Assembly: GCA_020249435.1 (NCBI GenBank) | Contig: JADCFQ010000009.1 | Span: 16,233 to 80,232, forward strand | Length of the DNA: 64,000 nt | Source: Roseomonas sp. | GTDB lineage: Bacteria > Pseudomonadota > Alphaproteobacteria > Acetobacterales > Acetobacteraceae | Direction of reading: 5' to 3' | Part shown: piece after piece, positions 30,298 to 39,146 of the stretch | Numbering within the stretch: the first letter of the stretch is position 1 | How the letters are laid out: every line of letters begins with the position of its first letter | The notes under the pieces: model-generated | Seen by the model: only the letters and a program-made list of their open reading frames with translations | Databases searched by the model: none | What the model was told of the DNA's origin: nothing | Translations under genes and position numbers: made by a program

Positions 30298-31356
30298 TCA
30301 TGCGCTTCGGATGATGCGCATGAGCTGCGCAACATGCTCGGGCGGTGTGGGCGGGATGATGCCGTGGCCCAGATTGAAGATAAAAGGCCGGCCGCGCATG
30401 GCCGCGAGGATGCTGCGCGCCTCCGCCTCCAAAGCGGCACCGCCCGCCACCAAAGCGAGCGGGTCGAGATTGCCCTGCAGCGGCATGGTGGCGGGCACGG
30501 CCTGGGCCGCCCAGCGCGGGTCCATGCTGGTATCCATGGCAACCCCATCCACCGCTGCGCGGGCAGCGTAATCGGGCAGCATGGGGCCGGCCAGGCGCGG
30601 GAAACCGATGATGGGGGTGGTGGGGCAGCGCTTGCGCACGACGCGGGCAATCGCGGCAGAGGGTTCGATCACCCAGCGGCGGAACTGGCTCGGTGGCAGC
30701 AGACCAGCCCAGGTATCGAATAGCATCAGCGCCTCGGCGCCGGCTTCGACTTGCGCCACGAGATATTCGGTTGTCGCATCCTGCAAAATGCGGATCAGGC
30801 GGCCAAAGCTGGTGGGGTCACTGAAGGCCATGCCGCGGGTCGCCGCGAAATCCTTGCTGCCGCGGCCTTCCACCATGTAGCAGGCGACAGTGAAGGGTGA
30901 GCCGGCAAAACCGATCAACGCGGTTTTAGGGTGATGTTCATCCAGGCCAGCCCTGGTCAGGCGCACGGTCTCAAAAATCGGCGCGGCCTTGGCCAGCACG
31001 CCGTCCAAATTGAGTGCGGCAATACCCTCGGGCGAGCGAATGGGGTCAAGTAGGGGCCCTTCGCCCTCGGCAAAGCGGAGCCCCTGGCCCAAGGCCCAGG
31101 GCACCATCAGGATATCGGAAAACAGAATGGCAGCATCCATGCCATAGCGGCGGATGGGTTGCAGCGTGACCTCAGCCGCCAGATCTGGCGTGGTGCAGAG
31201 CGAGATGAAATTCCCGGCCTTGGTACGCGTGGCGCGATATTCGGGCAGATAACGCCCGGCCTGCCGCATGAGCCATACGGGCGGCGGCCAGACGGCCTCT
31301 CCGGCCAGAACGCGCAAAAAGGGTTTGGCCCGGCTGGGCTCGGTTTCCGTTTCCAT
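30298..31356 (-). CDS. hemE: Uroporphyrinogen decarboxylase
   Basis: A 352-aa cytoplasmic enzyme of haem synthesis. Signatures are WLMRQAGRYLPEYR (N-terminal), FSDILMVPWALGQG, IGFAGSPFTVACYMVEG and NLGHGIIPPTPPEHV (C-terminal). Position is informative: in Caulobacter and Rickettsia the replication origin abuts hemE, and here the 296 bp between hemE and the PpsR gene carry origin-like features. Confidence 0.97.
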   Translation of the reverse strand: METETEPSRAKPFLRVLAGEAVWPPPVWLMRQAGRYLPEYRATRTKAGNFISLCTTPDLAAEVTLQPIRRYGMDAAILFSDILMVPWALGQGLRFAEGEGPLLDPIRSPEGIAALNLDGVLAKAAPIFETVRLTRAGLDEHHPKTALIGFAGSPFTVACYMVEGRGSKDFAATRGMAFSDPTSFGRLIRILQDATTEYLVAQVEAGAEALMLFDTWAGLLPPSQFRRWVIEPSAAIARVVRKRCPTTPIIGFPRLAGPMLPDYAARAAVDGVAMDTSMDPRWAAQAVPATMPLQGNLDPLALVAGGAALEAEARSILAAMRGRPFIFNLGHGIIPPTPPEHVAQLMRIIRSA

Positions 31357-31652
31357 GACACGAAGCTAAGCATTGAATCTAAGATTCTGAAAGATGAGGG
31401 TGATTGTAGGGCCTGTGGATGATGGGGAGGCAAGTGTTCCCAATTCCATCCACAGTCTTGTCCCGAGCAAGCCACCAAAGGGTTTGCTGGTATTATCTGA
31501 TGGGACGCGAATTGCGCCTGTATCGGGGTATGCCCGCGAAAAATCATTCAGGCTTGCGCCGAGGCTGGGTTATGTCCCCATTATAGGTCAGGGCGGGACC
31601 GGTGCTGGAATCCACCCCCGTTATCCACATTGATTCACGGAATTCTCCCGCC
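31357..31652. other. Candidate chromosome replication origin (oriC), hemE-ppsR gap
   Basis: No gene is supported in this stretch. It holds a perfect DnaA box TTATCCACA at 31621-31629, a one-mismatch reverse box TGTGGATGA at 31414-31422, and a two-mismatch box CCATCCACA at 31446-31454. Four GANTC (CcrM) sites lie at 31375, 31383, 31608 and 31632. The left end is more AT-rich than the surroundings. Gene context (hemE beside a PpsR-family gene, parS/parAB within 9 kb) matches known alphaproteobacterial origins. No TTAA-N7-TTAA CtrA site was seen. Promoters of both divergent genes must also lie here. Confidence 0.65.
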
Positions 31653-32543
31653 ATGCCCCACAGGCAAATTGATCTGCACTTGGTATCCGATTCAACGGGT
31701 GAGACGCTGCAATCCATCGCGCGGGCCACGCTCGCGCGGTTTGATGATCATCACGTGGTGGATCATCGCTGGAGCCTGATCCGATCCCGCCTGCAATTGG
31801 ACCGCGTGCTGGAAGGCATCCAGCAGGAACCAGGGCCGGTGCTCTATACGCTGGTGGATTCAAGCTTGCGGCACGTTTTGGAAGAAGCCTGCCAGCGCAT
31901 GGGTGTGCCGTGTCTTTCGCCGCTTGATCCGGTGATGGCGCTTTTGCAGGAGGCAACCGGCGTCAGGGCGCGCGAAAAACGCGCTGCGCAGCATGTGATG
32001 GATGCGGATTACTTCCGGCGCATTGACGCGATGCATTACGTGCTGTCGCATGATGATGGGCAGGGCACGGTCGGCATTCGCAATGCCGATGTGGTGCTGG
32101 TGGGCGTATCACGCAGCAGCAAGACACCGACCTGCTTTTATTTGGCCAATCGCGGCATCAAGGCAGCGAATGTGCCGATTGTCCCTGGTGCAAGCCTGCC
32201 AGAGATTTTGAACGATCCACCCTGTCCCGTTGTAGGCCTCTACATCGAAGCCAACGCGCTGATTGATATTCGCCGCCACCGCTTGAAGATCATTGGCGGC
32301 CAAGGTGTGCGACATGACACCACCGAATATATTGATCCCGAAGCGGTGAAGGCTGAAATCATCGCCGCGCGGCGCCTTTGTACCTCGCAAGGTTGGCCGG
32401 TGATTGATGTGACACGGCGGAGTATTGAGGAAACCGCAGCGACGGTGCTGCAATTGATGGAAGCCTGGCATGCGCGTCGGCGAGAAGCGAAGGCTGCCCC
32501 AGCACCTGAAGATCCCGCCGCTGGTGTGATCGGCAAGGTGTAG
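31653..32543 (+). CDS. PEP synthase/PPDK regulatory protein, PpsR/PDRP family (DUF299)
   Basis: A 296-aa bifunctional kinase/pyrophosphorylase. Family features are [12 protein letters not shown] at the N-terminus, the P-loop-like [10 protein letters not shown], and the C-terminal [16 protein letters not shown]. These proteins inactivate PPDK or PEP synthase by ADP-dependent phosphorylation and reactivate by Pi-dependent dephosphorylation. A ppdK gene sits about 8 kb away, so PPDK is the likely target. ATG 31653 starts the conserved domain; a GNAT gene begins 2 nt after the stop. Confidence 0.93.
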   Translation: MPHRQIDLHLVSDSTGETLQSIARATLARFDDHHVVDHRWSLIRSRLQLDRVLEGIQQEPGPVLYTLVDSSLRHVLEEACQRMGVPCLSPLDPVMALLQEATGVRAREKRAAQHVMDADYFRRIDAMHYVLSHDDGQGTVGIRNADVVLVGVSRSSKTPTCFYLANRGIKAANVPIVPGASLPEILNDPPCPVVGLYIEANALIDIRRHRLKIIGGQGVRHDTTEYIDPEAVKAEIIAARRLCTSQGWPVIDVTRRSIEETAATVLQLMEAWHARRREAKAAPAPEDPAAGVIGKV

Positions 32544-32545
32544 CA

Positions 32546-33328
32546 ATGTCTGCTGAGAAAATGCCTGATGTCGCGGCGCTGGAACGCGCCTGCCTGACAG
32601 CCGTGCCGGCGCAGCGTGTTGCCTTCGATGGTAGCTTTGTGGTGCGGAGCTTTTTGGGCGGTACGGGGCGGGCCAATGCGGCGAGCTCACTGTCGCCCTC
32701 AGATGATCCCGAGCTAGGCACGCGTGTTGCGCGGATTGAGGCCAGGTATGAGGCGCAGGGTTTGCCGGTGCGGTTTCGGTCCGTGCCACTCGACCCGCCT
32801 GGCTTGGCGGCAATGCTCTCGGCGCGCGGCTATGTGACAAAGGACGAGACCATCATTTTTGTTGTGCCGGCTGACGATATCGCGCGCGCGGATATGGATG
32901 CGCGGGTATTGCCGGCGCCCGATGCGGACTGGATGGCAGTGACCGCAACAGCCGAACATCAGGTGCCAGCGCGGCGCGCGGAGAAAGAGCGTGCGGTTGG
33001 CATGATGATGGTGCCGGCGGCCTGGCTGGTCTTGCATGAGGCCGGCAAGCCGGTTGCCTGTATCTCAGCCGTTGCGGATGGCGATCTGGCCGGGTTTTTC
33101 GATCTGGCTGTGGTGCCAGAGGCGCGCCGTCGCGGCCTCTCGGCCCGCATCACCCGCGCCGCGGCGCATTGGGCCAAGGCGCAAGGGGCGCGCTGGATAT
33201 GGGCGCAAGTGGCGGCAAGCAATCAGGCATCCTGCGCGGCGCAGCAAAGCCTCGGCATGCGGGAAGCCTATCGGTACGTTTATTACGTGCGTCCCCAGGA
33301 TAAGGCGCCGGCGATGCGCTTTGGGTAA
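32546..33328 (+). CDS. GNAT-family N-acetyltransferase
   Basis: A 260-aa protein with a C-terminal GNAT fold. The acetyl-CoA loop reads VVPEARRRGLSARITRAAAHWA (Q/RxxGxG/A-like), followed by WAQVAASNQASCAAQQSLGMRE, the usual last strands. The N-terminal 120 residues are divergent and could be a second, degenerate GNAT half. It is coupled to the PpsR gene (2-nt gap). Substrate unknown. Confidence 0.85.
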   Translation: MSAEKMPDVAALERACLTAVPAQRVAFDGSFVVRSFLGGTGRANAASSLSPSDDPELGTRVARIEARYEAQGLPVRFRSVPLDPPGLAAMLSARGYVTKDETIIFVVPADDIARADMDARVLPAPDADWMAVTATAEHQVPARRAEKERAVGMMMVPAAWLVLHEAGKPVACISAVADGDLAGFFDLAVVPEARRRGLSARITRAAAHWAKAQGARWIWAQVAASNQASCAAQQSLGMREAYRYVYYVRPQDKAPAMRFG

Positions 33329-33339
33329 TGGGTAGGGCG

Positions 33340-33375
33340 GGCTGGGCCTTGATGGAACACCACCAAGGCCCAGCC
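33340..33375. terminator. Bidirectional hairpin between GNAT and quinone oxidoreductase genes
   Basis: A perfect 12-bp inverted repeat GGCTGGGCCTTG ... CAAGGCCCAGCC with a 12-nt loop, placed 11 bp after one stop and 8 bp before the opposite stop. No T tract, but the stem strength and tail-to-tail position support a shared terminator. Confidence 0.7.
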
Positions 33376-33382
33376 GCATTCA

Positions 33383-34369
33383 TCACGGAATGAGGATGGT
33401 GCTGCCTGTCGTCTTGCGCGCTTCCAGCGCAATATGCGCGGAAGCCGCATCCTTCAGCGCATAGCTTTGATTGACGCGGATCTTGACGGCGCCTGATGCC
33501 ACAACCTCAAACAAGTCATTGGCGCGCGCCACCAGATCATCACGCTGCGCGGTATAGGTCGCGAGGGTGGGGCGCGTGACATAGAGCGAGCCCTTGGCGG
33601 CCAGAATGCCAAGATCCGGAATGGCAACCGGGCCGGAGGCATTGCCGTAGGAAATCATCAGCCCGTAAGGGGCGAGGCAATCGAGCGAGGTGAGGAAACT
33701 ATCCTTGCCGACACTGTCATAGACAACCGGCAGCATCGCGCCCTTGGTGATGTCCTTCACACGTGCGGGGATATCATCGGTGGTGAGCAGTGCGTGGTCC
33801 ACGCCGTGTTGCTGCACGAGCGCAGCCTTTTCCGGCGTGCTGACAACGCCAATGACGGTGCAGCCAAGGTGCTTGGCCCATTGGCTGAGAATGAGCCCAA
33901 CGCCGCCGGCAGCGGCATGGATCAACACTGTCTGACCAGCCTTGGCAGCGTAGCATTTCTTGATGAGGAAGGCCGCCGTCATGCCTTGCAGCATCATCGC
34001 GGCACCCTGTTCGAAGCTGATCGCGTCTGGCATTTTCACTAGGCGATCAGCCTTGATGGTGCGCGCTTCAGCATAGGCGCCAATCGGCCCGGTGGCGTAG
34101 GCAACACGGTCACCGATTTTTACCTCGGTAACACCTTCGCCAATCGCTTCCACAATGCCGGAGGCTTCCATGCCAATAATGGCCGGCATGCTCGGCGCCT
34201 TATAGAGGCCGGTGCGGAAATACACGTCAATGTAATTCAGGCCGACGGCCTTATGGCGTACCAGCGCCTCGCCGGGCTTGGGCGAGGGAAGGGGCACTTC
34301 TTCCCAAACCATTTTCTCCGGGCCGCCGGTTTCATGGATGCGGATGGCGTGATTCATGGGGGTATCCAT
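33383..34369 (-). CDS. Quinone oxidoreductase (zinc-independent MDR family)
   Basis: A 328-aa NADPH:quinone reductase-like protein (QOR/zeta-crystallin clade). Seen are the N-terminal GroES-like domain with VGLNYIDVYFRTGLY and IGMEASGIVEAIGEGV, the QOR nucleotide motif HAAAGGVGLILSQWAKHLG, and no catalytic zinc cysteine/histidine pattern. Starts with a 1-nt stop/start overlap with the upstream methyltransferase gene (TGATG at 34369). Confidence 0.92.
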   Translation of the reverse strand: MDTPMNHAIRIHETGGPEKMVWEEVPLPSPKPGEALVRHKAVGLNYIDVYFRTGLYKAPSMPAIIGMEASGIVEAIGEGVTEVKIGDRVAYATGPIGAYAEARTIKADRLVKMPDAISFEQGAAMMLQGMTAAFLIKKCYAAKAGQTVLIHAAAGGVGLILSQWAKHLGCTVIGVVSTPEKAALVQQHGVDHALLTTDDIPARVKDITKGAMLPVVYDSVGKDSFLTSLDCLAPYGLMISYGNASGPVAIPDLGILAAKGSLYVTRPTLATYTAQRDDLVARANDLFEVVASGAVKIRVNQSYALKDAASAHIALEARKTTGSTILIP

Positions 34370-34878
34370 CAGGGGCGCTTACGGGGCGCCGGGGGGTTGA
34401 GAGGGAGAAGAAGCGCTCGGCTTTCAAGGTCCAAAAGAAAGCGCTTTGTAGCCGGTCCGTCGCCGCCGGAATAGCCGCCGAGCGATCCATCCGCCGCCAC
34501 GACACGGTGGCAGGGAATGATGATGGGAATGGGATTGGCGCCATTGGCCCCGCCGACCGCGCGCGGGGCGGAACCGATGGCGCGGGCGATATCCGCATAA
34601 CTTCGGGTCTCGCCGGGCGGGATGGCGCAAAGCGCTGTCCAGACGCGTTTTTGGAAATCAGAGCCATGGGGTGCCAAGGGTAGGTCAAAGGTCAGGCACT
34701 TGCCGTCGAAATAATCCTGCAGCTGATCCCGGGCGCGGCAGAGCAGGGGGGTTTCTTCCTGATCTCGCCCGCGACCCCAGTCAAGCGCAACAATGGCGCC
34801 ATCATCTTCCGAGATGGTGAGATCGCCGAGATTGGTCAGGAGAGAAAGTTGCGGCATGACGCGGGGGCGAAGTGGCAT
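34369..34878 (-). CDS. ogt: Methylated-DNA-[protein]-cysteine S-methyltransferase
   Basis: A 169-aa O6-alkylguanine repair protein. The acceptor motif IPCHRV with the flanking VVAADGSLGGYSGG, the recognition helix PPGETRSYADIARAIGSAPRAVGGANGANP, and length match the Ogt/AGT family without an Ada regulatory domain. Coupled to the downstream quinone oxidoreductase gene by a 1-nt overlap. Confidence 0.93.
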   Translation of the reverse strand: MPLRPRVMPQLSLLTNLGDLTISEDDGAIVALDWGRGRDQEETPLLCRARDQLQDYFDGKCLTFDLPLAPHGSDFQKRVWTALCAIPPGETRSYADIARAIGSAPRAVGGANGANPIPIIIPCHRVVAADGSLGGYSGGDGPATKRFLLDLESRALLLPLNPPAPRKRP

Positions 34879-34929
34879 TATGGCTGGGCAGCGTCAAGCG
34901 GTGGCGTGTTTAAAGAAGGTGTAGGTGGG

Positions 34930-35313
34930 ATGCCCGTAGATGAGATGAAAGCTGACGCGCAGCAGGTGGCTGATCCGCCGCTCTATTTTCAGGCGCATGT
35001 GTTCGTCTGCTGTAATCGGCGGCCTGATGGGCACAAGCGTGGCTCCTGCGCCGCGCGCGGCAGTGAGAGCCTGCGCGATTACATGAAGGCGCGCGCCAAG
35101 GAGCTGGGGCTGCCCGGGGTGCGGGTGAATATGGCGGGCTGCCTGGACCGCTGTGGATTCGGGCCGACCATGGTGATTTACCCCGAGGGTATTTGGTATA
35201 AAATCGAAACGAAATCAGATATTGATGAGGTTCTTGAGGTACATCTGCGGCAGAGGGGGCGTGTAGCCCGGCTGATGCTGACGGAGCGCGATGTTCCGCC
35301 CGGGAAGGGTTGA
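34930..35313 (+). CDS. (2Fe-2S) thioredoxin-like ferredoxin
   Basis: A 127-aa protein of the thioredoxin-like [2Fe-2S] ferredoxin family. The four presumed ligands are the cysteines in HVFVCCNRR and GSCAARG near residues 29-43 and those in AGCLDRCGFGPTMVIYPEGIWY near 75-80. Such proteins resemble the NuoE C-terminal fold. ATG 34930 (MPVDEM) follows GGTGGG; an upstream in-frame ATG lacks homology. Electron partner unknown. Confidence 0.85.
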   Translation: MPVDEMKADAQQVADPPLYFQAHVFVCCNRRPDGHKRGSCAARGSESLRDYMKARAKELGLPGVRVNMAGCLDRCGFGPTMVIYPEGIWYKIETKSDIDEVLEVHLRQRGRVARLMLTERDVPPGKG

Positions 35314-35324
35314 GGTCGGTCAGG

Positions 35325-35340
35325 TGTTTCACGTGAAACG
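35325..35340 (+). other. parS centromere-like site (copy 1)
   Basis: TGTTTCACGTGAAACG matches the 16-bp parS consensus TGTTTCACGTGAAACA at 15 of 16 positions. It sits in the 33-bp gap before mnmE, about 3.7 kb from the candidate origin. It would load ParB encoded at 39942-40799. Confidence 0.9.
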
Positions 35341-35346
35341 AGGTCA

Positions 35347-36666
35347 GTGTTGAGCGCCGCCGATACGATCTATGCCTTGGCGAGTGGTGCCGCAGCCGGC
35401 GCGGTTGCGGTGCTGCGGCTATCAGGACCCCGTTCCGCTGAGGCCGTGAAGCGTTTGGCTGGTCGCTTGCCGCCCCCGCGGCATGCGAGCCTGCGCCGGT
35501 TGCGTGCTGCCGATGGCGAAACCCTGGATCATGCCTTGGTGCTGTGGTTCCCCGGCCCGGCTTCCTATACGGGTGAGGACGCAGCTGAGTTTCATCTGCA
35601 TGGTGGGCGGAGCGTCATTGCTGGGGTGATGGATGCGCTGGCCGCGGCTGGGCTGCGCCAAGCCGAGCCAGGCGAATTCACCCGCCGCGCTTTTCTGCAT
35701 GGCAAGATGGACCTGACCGCAGCCGAGGGCATCGCCGATCTGATCGCTGCCGAGACTGCAGCGCAACGCCGCCAGGCGCTGCATCAGGCGGGTGGCGGCC
35801 TGGCCAAGCTTTACGGTGCGTGGGCTGAGCGTCTGGCACGGCTACTGGCCCATCAGGAAGCGGCGATCGAGTTTGCCGAGGATGGCCTTCCGACCGATCT
35901 GGATGCAAAGGCACGCGCCGGGGCAGGGGAGCTACGTGCGGAAATTGCGGCGCATCTGGCCGATGCAAGGCGCGGCGAATTGCTGCGTGAGGGCTTGGTC
36001 TTTGCCATCATTGGCGCCCCAAATACCGGAAAATCATCGCTTCTCAATGCCTTGGTGGGCAGGGAGGCGGCCATTGTCTCCGCCCGCGCTGGCACGACCC
36101 GCGATATTGTGGAGGCGCGGCTGGATTTGGCGGGCGTTCCTGTAACCCTGTCCGACACCGCTGGCTTGAGAGAAGCCGGCGACGAGATTGAGGCAGAGGG
36201 CATCAAGCGCGCGGAGCGTCGGGCAGAGGAAGCGCAGCTTGTCATCACGGTCTTCGCCGCCGATCAGCCGCCCGATGCCGAGACGCTGCGTTGGGTAAGG
36301 CCAGAGGCGCTTGTGCTGGTCAATAAATGCGACCTTCAAGCTGGGCCTGCCGAGATTGGCGGCGTGCCCGCCATGGCGGTTTCGGCGCGGGAGGGTACTG
36401 GGCTGGACGCGTTGAAAAGCCGGCTTACCGAGGCAGCGCTCCGGCTAGCGGGTGCGGGTGAGGGTAATCAGCTTACGCGCCCTAGGCACCGCGCCATTCT
36501 GACCGAAGCAGCCGCGCTGCTGGCTGATGCCGAGGCAGCCAAATTGCCGGAACTGACCGCCGAAGCGCTGCGGGCCGCGCTTTTCGCCCTTGGTCGGCTG
36601 ACAGGGCGCGTGGGTGTTGAGGAAATTCTCGATATTGTTTTCCGGGACTTCTGTATCGGCAAGTAA
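35347..36666 (+). CDS. mnmE: tRNA-5-carboxymethylaminomethyluridine(34) synthesis GTPase MnmE
   Basis: A 439-aa GTPase that, with MnmG, modifies wobble U34. N-terminal tetrahydrofolate domain: DTIYALASGAAAGAVAVLRLSG. G1 is GAPNTGKSSL at about 222-231, G2/G3 GTTRDIVE and DTAGLRE, G4 NKCD, and the C-terminal redox motif CIGK at the extreme end. GTG 35347 is the start (TTG 35350 possible), 6 nt after parS copy 1. Neighbour mnmG supports the assignment. Confidence 0.97.
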   Translation: MLSAADTIYALASGAAAGAVAVLRLSGPRSAEAVKRLAGRLPPPRHASLRRLRAADGETLDHALVLWFPGPASYTGEDAAEFHLHGGRSVIAGVMDALAAAGLRQAEPGEFTRRAFLHGKMDLTAAEGIADLIAAETAAQRRQALHQAGGGLAKLYGAWAERLARLLAHQEAAIEFAEDGLPTDLDAKARAGAGELRAEIAAHLADARRGELLREGLVFAIIGAPNTGKSSLLNALVGREAAIVSARAGTTRDIVEARLDLAGVPVTLSDTAGLREAGDEIEAEGIKRAERRAEEAQLVITVFAADQPPDAETLRWVRPEALVLVNKCDLQAGPAEIGGVPAMAVSAREGTGLDALKSRLTEAALRLAGAGEGNQLTRPRHRAILTEAAALLADAEAAKLPELTAEALRAALFALGRLTGRVGVEEILDIVFRDFCIGK

Positions 36667-36684
36667 TGCTGATATAGGCAGCGC

Positions 36685-38562
36685 ATGACGGGTGCGGATT
36701 TGACCTTTGACGTTGTGGTGGTGGGTGGCGGCCATGCCGGCTGTGAGGCGGCGGCAGCCGCAGCGCGCTGTGGTGCGCGCACGCTGCTGCTGACCCATAA
36801 GATTGAAACCATTGGCGAAATGTCCTGCAACCCAGCCATTGGTGGGGTGGGCAAAGGGCATCTGGTCCGCGAAATTGACGCGCTTGATGGCATTATGGCC
36901 CGCGCGGCGGATGCGGCGGCCATTCACGTCAAGATGCTCAATCTGTCCAAAGGTCCGGCGGTCCGCGGTCCGCGCGCCCAGGCGGATCGGCGGCTTTATC
37001 GGGAGGCAGTGCAGGCGCTGCTGCGGGCTCAGCCGGGCCTTACGATCATGGCTGGCGGTGCTGAGGGGCTGGAACTTGATGAAGCAGGCGCCCTTGCTGC
37101 CATCCTTACGGGTGATGGCCAGCGTATCCGTTGTGGGGCGGCCATCATCACGACAGGCACCTTCCTTCGTGGTGAAATCCATATTGGCGAAAAGCGTTTC
37201 CCGGCGGGCCGGGTAGGGGATGCGCCGGCGATTGGCCTCGCCTTGGCTTTTGAGCGCTTGGGCTTGCCGCTCGCGCGGCTCAAGACCGGTACGCCGCCCA
37301 GGCTGGATGGCCGCACCATTGATTGGGCGGCGCTGGAAGCGCAACCGGGGGATGACCCGCCAGAGCCACTCTCCTGGCTGACCGAGCGGATCGGCAATCG
37401 CCAGGTGACTTGCGGCATCACGGCGACGACGCCCGAAACCCACGCCATCATCCGGGATAATCTTCAATCAAGTGCTGTCTATGGCGGGCGCATTCAGGGT
37501 GTGGGGCCGCGCTACTGCCCTTCCATTGAAGATAAGGTGGTGCGCTTTGCCGAACGCGAACGGCACCAGATTTTCCTGGAACCTGAAGGGCTTGATGACC
37601 CGACGGTCTATCCGAACGGCATTTCCACCAGCCTTTCGGAAGCGGTGCAGGAACGGGTGGTGGCGTCTATCCCCGGCCTGGCCCGCGCCCGCATCCTGCG
37701 CCCGGGCTACGCGATTGAGTATGATCACATCGACCCCCGCGCGCTGACCCCTATGTTGGAACTGTGCCAGGTGCCGCGCCTGTTCCTGGCCGGCCAGATC
37801 AATGGCACCACGGGGTATGAGGAAGCCGGCGCCCAGGGCCTCATGGCCGGAATCAATGCTGCCCGCCGTGCTTCGGGTGCTGCGCCCGAGGCGGTCTTTA
37901 CCCGTAGTGAGGCCTATATCGGTGTGCTGGTGGATGATTTGACCCTTCAGGGGGTGTCCGAACCCTATCGGATGCTGACGGCGCGGGCCGAGCATCGCTT
38001 GTCACTCCGGGCGGATAATGCAGGGCTCAGGCTCACTGACCGTGGAATTGCCTGGGGGTGCGTGGGTGCTGATCGGGCGGCGCACCATCGTGCCTTTGCC
38101 AAGGCCGTTACTCAAGCCCTGGTGCGTGCCACCGCCGACGGGGCGACACCAGCCGCGCTTTCCGGGTTTGGCATTACCGTCAATCAGGATGGCAGGCGGC
38201 GGTCAGTGCTTGAAGCGCTGGCTTTGCCCGCTGTGGCGATGGAAAGGGTTGAAGCCGCCTTTCCCTGGTTGCGGTACGTTCCCCCCGCCATACGCACGCA
38301 GCTCGAAGCCGAAGCACTCTACGCGCCTTATCTGCGGCGTCAGGAAGCCGAGCGGCGCCTTCTGGAACGCGAGGAAAAGGCAGCCATCACGGAAACGCTC
38401 GACTTCGATGCCGTGGATGGGCTTTCCGCTGAAATGCGCCAGCGCCTGAAGGCCGCGCGCCCCGCCACTTTGGGCGCTGCTGGCCGGATTCAGGGCGTCA
38501 CCCCAGCCGCCCTGGCGGCGCTTGCGGTGCATCTGCGGCGCGACGTTCAACGTTTCACGTGA
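36685..38562 (+). CDS. mnmG: tRNA-5-carboxymethylaminomethyluridine(34) synthesis enzyme MnmG (GidA)
   Basis: A 625-aa FAD-binding partner of MnmE. It begins with the dinucleotide fold VVVGGGHAGCEAAAAAARCGA, carries SCNPAIGGVGKGHLVREIDALDG, TGTFLRGEIHIGEK and the Cys-containing VTCGITATTPETH, and ends in the helical domain. 18 nt after mnmE. Its last codons and stop are inside parS copy 2, which also contains the rsmG start (4-nt GTGA overlap at 38559-38562). Confidence 0.98.
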   Translation: MTGADLTFDVVVVGGGHAGCEAAAAAARCGARTLLLTHKIETIGEMSCNPAIGGVGKGHLVREIDALDGIMARAADAAAIHVKMLNLSKGPAVRGPRAQADRRLYREAVQALLRAQPGLTIMAGGAEGLELDEAGALAAILTGDGQRIRCGAAIITTGTFLRGEIHIGEKRFPAGRVGDAPAIGLALAFERLGLPLARLKTGTPPRLDGRTIDWAALEAQPGDDPPEPLSWLTERIGNRQVTCGITATTPETHAIIRDNLQSSAVYGGRIQGVGPRYCPSIEDKVVRFAERERHQIFLEPEGLDDPTVYPNGISTSLSEAVQERVVASIPGLARARILRPGYAIEYDHIDPRALTPMLELCQVPRLFLAGQINGTTGYEEAGAQGLMAGINAARRASGAAPEAVFTRSEAYIGVLVDDLTLQGVSEPYRMLTARAEHRLSLRADNAGLRLTDRGIAWGCVGADRAAHHRAFAKAVTQALVRATADGATPAALSGFGITVNQDGRRRSVLEALALPAVAMERVEAAFPWLRYVPPAIRTQLEAEALYAPYLRRQEAERRLLEREEKAAITETLDFDAVDGLSAEMRQRLKAARPATLGAAGRIQGVTPAALAALAVHLRRDVQRFT

Positions 38563-38566
38563 AACA
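38551..38566 (-). other. parS centromere-like site (copy 2, inverted)
   Basis: CGTTTCACGTGAAACA is the exact reverse complement of copy 1 (15 of 16 to consensus). It overlaps coding sequence: it encodes the last MnmG residues, the mnmG TGA, and the GTG start plus AAA second codon of rsmG. About 6.9 kb from the candidate origin. Confidence 0.9.
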
Positions 38567-39146
38567 CGCGCAGGAAACCTCTGAAAGGCTTGCAGCCTAT
38601 CGCAGCCTGCTGCTCCGTTGGAATGCTCGGATCAATTTGATTTCCGGGGAAACCGCTGCCGAAATAGATCAGCGCCACATTGCCGATTGCGCGCAGTTAG
38701 GGCCGCTGCTGCCGAGGCAAGGCCCGGTCGCGGATATTGGCTCGGGCGCCGGCTTGCCGGGCATAGTGCTCGCGATCATGCAGCCGGACCGCGAGTTCCA
38801 TTTGGTGGAGTCAGACAAGCGCAAGGCTGCCTTTCTTGTTGAAGCAAGCGCCCAATTGAAGCTGCCCATGGTTCGCGTGCATGCCTGCCGCGCCGAAGCT
38901 GCAAAGCTCCCCCCCCTTGCCGCGATCACCGCCCGCGCCCTTGCCCCACTGGCGTCCCTACTGCCTTATGCCGCTAAGTTCCTGGCGCCGGGCGGCGTCG
39001 CATTATTTCCCAAAGGCAAGACCGCCGAGAAAGAGTTGACGGAAGCCGCCCAGGACTGGCACTTCACCCTTGCGCGTCTTCCAAGTGCCACCAGCCCCGA
39101 AGCAACCATCCTGCGCCTGAGCAATATCCAACGTGTCCAGCCCTAG
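38559..39146 (+). CDS. rsmG: 16S rRNA (guanine(527)-N7)-methyltransferase RsmG (GidB)
   Basis: A 195-aa SAM-dependent methyltransferase. Motif I ADIGSGAGLPGIVLA, the RNA-contact region near WNARINLISG, and VESDKRKAAFLVEA are characteristic. The start is a GTG located in parS copy 2 and overlapping the mnmG stop. It ends 14 nt into the parA frame, so mnmG-rsmG-parA-parB are one coupled run. Confidence 0.95.
   Translation: MKHAQETSERLAAYRSLLLRWNARINLISGETAAEIDQRHIADCAQLGPLLPRQGPVADIGSGAGLPGIVLAIMQPDREFHLVESDKRKAAFLVEASAQLKLPMVRVHACRAEAAKLPPLAAITARALAPLASLLPYAAKFLAPGGVALFPKGKTAEKELTEAAQDWHFTLARLPSATSPEATILRLSNIQRVQP

Noticed and set aside
31394..31633. 79-codon plus-strand frame in the hemE-ppsR gap
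   Set aside because: No homology seen, poor codon composition for this genome, and it overlaps origin-like DnaA boxes.
31357..31652. CtrA-binding sites in the candidate origin
   Set aside because: No TTAA-N7-TTAA motif is present, so Caulobacter-type CtrA control is not claimed.
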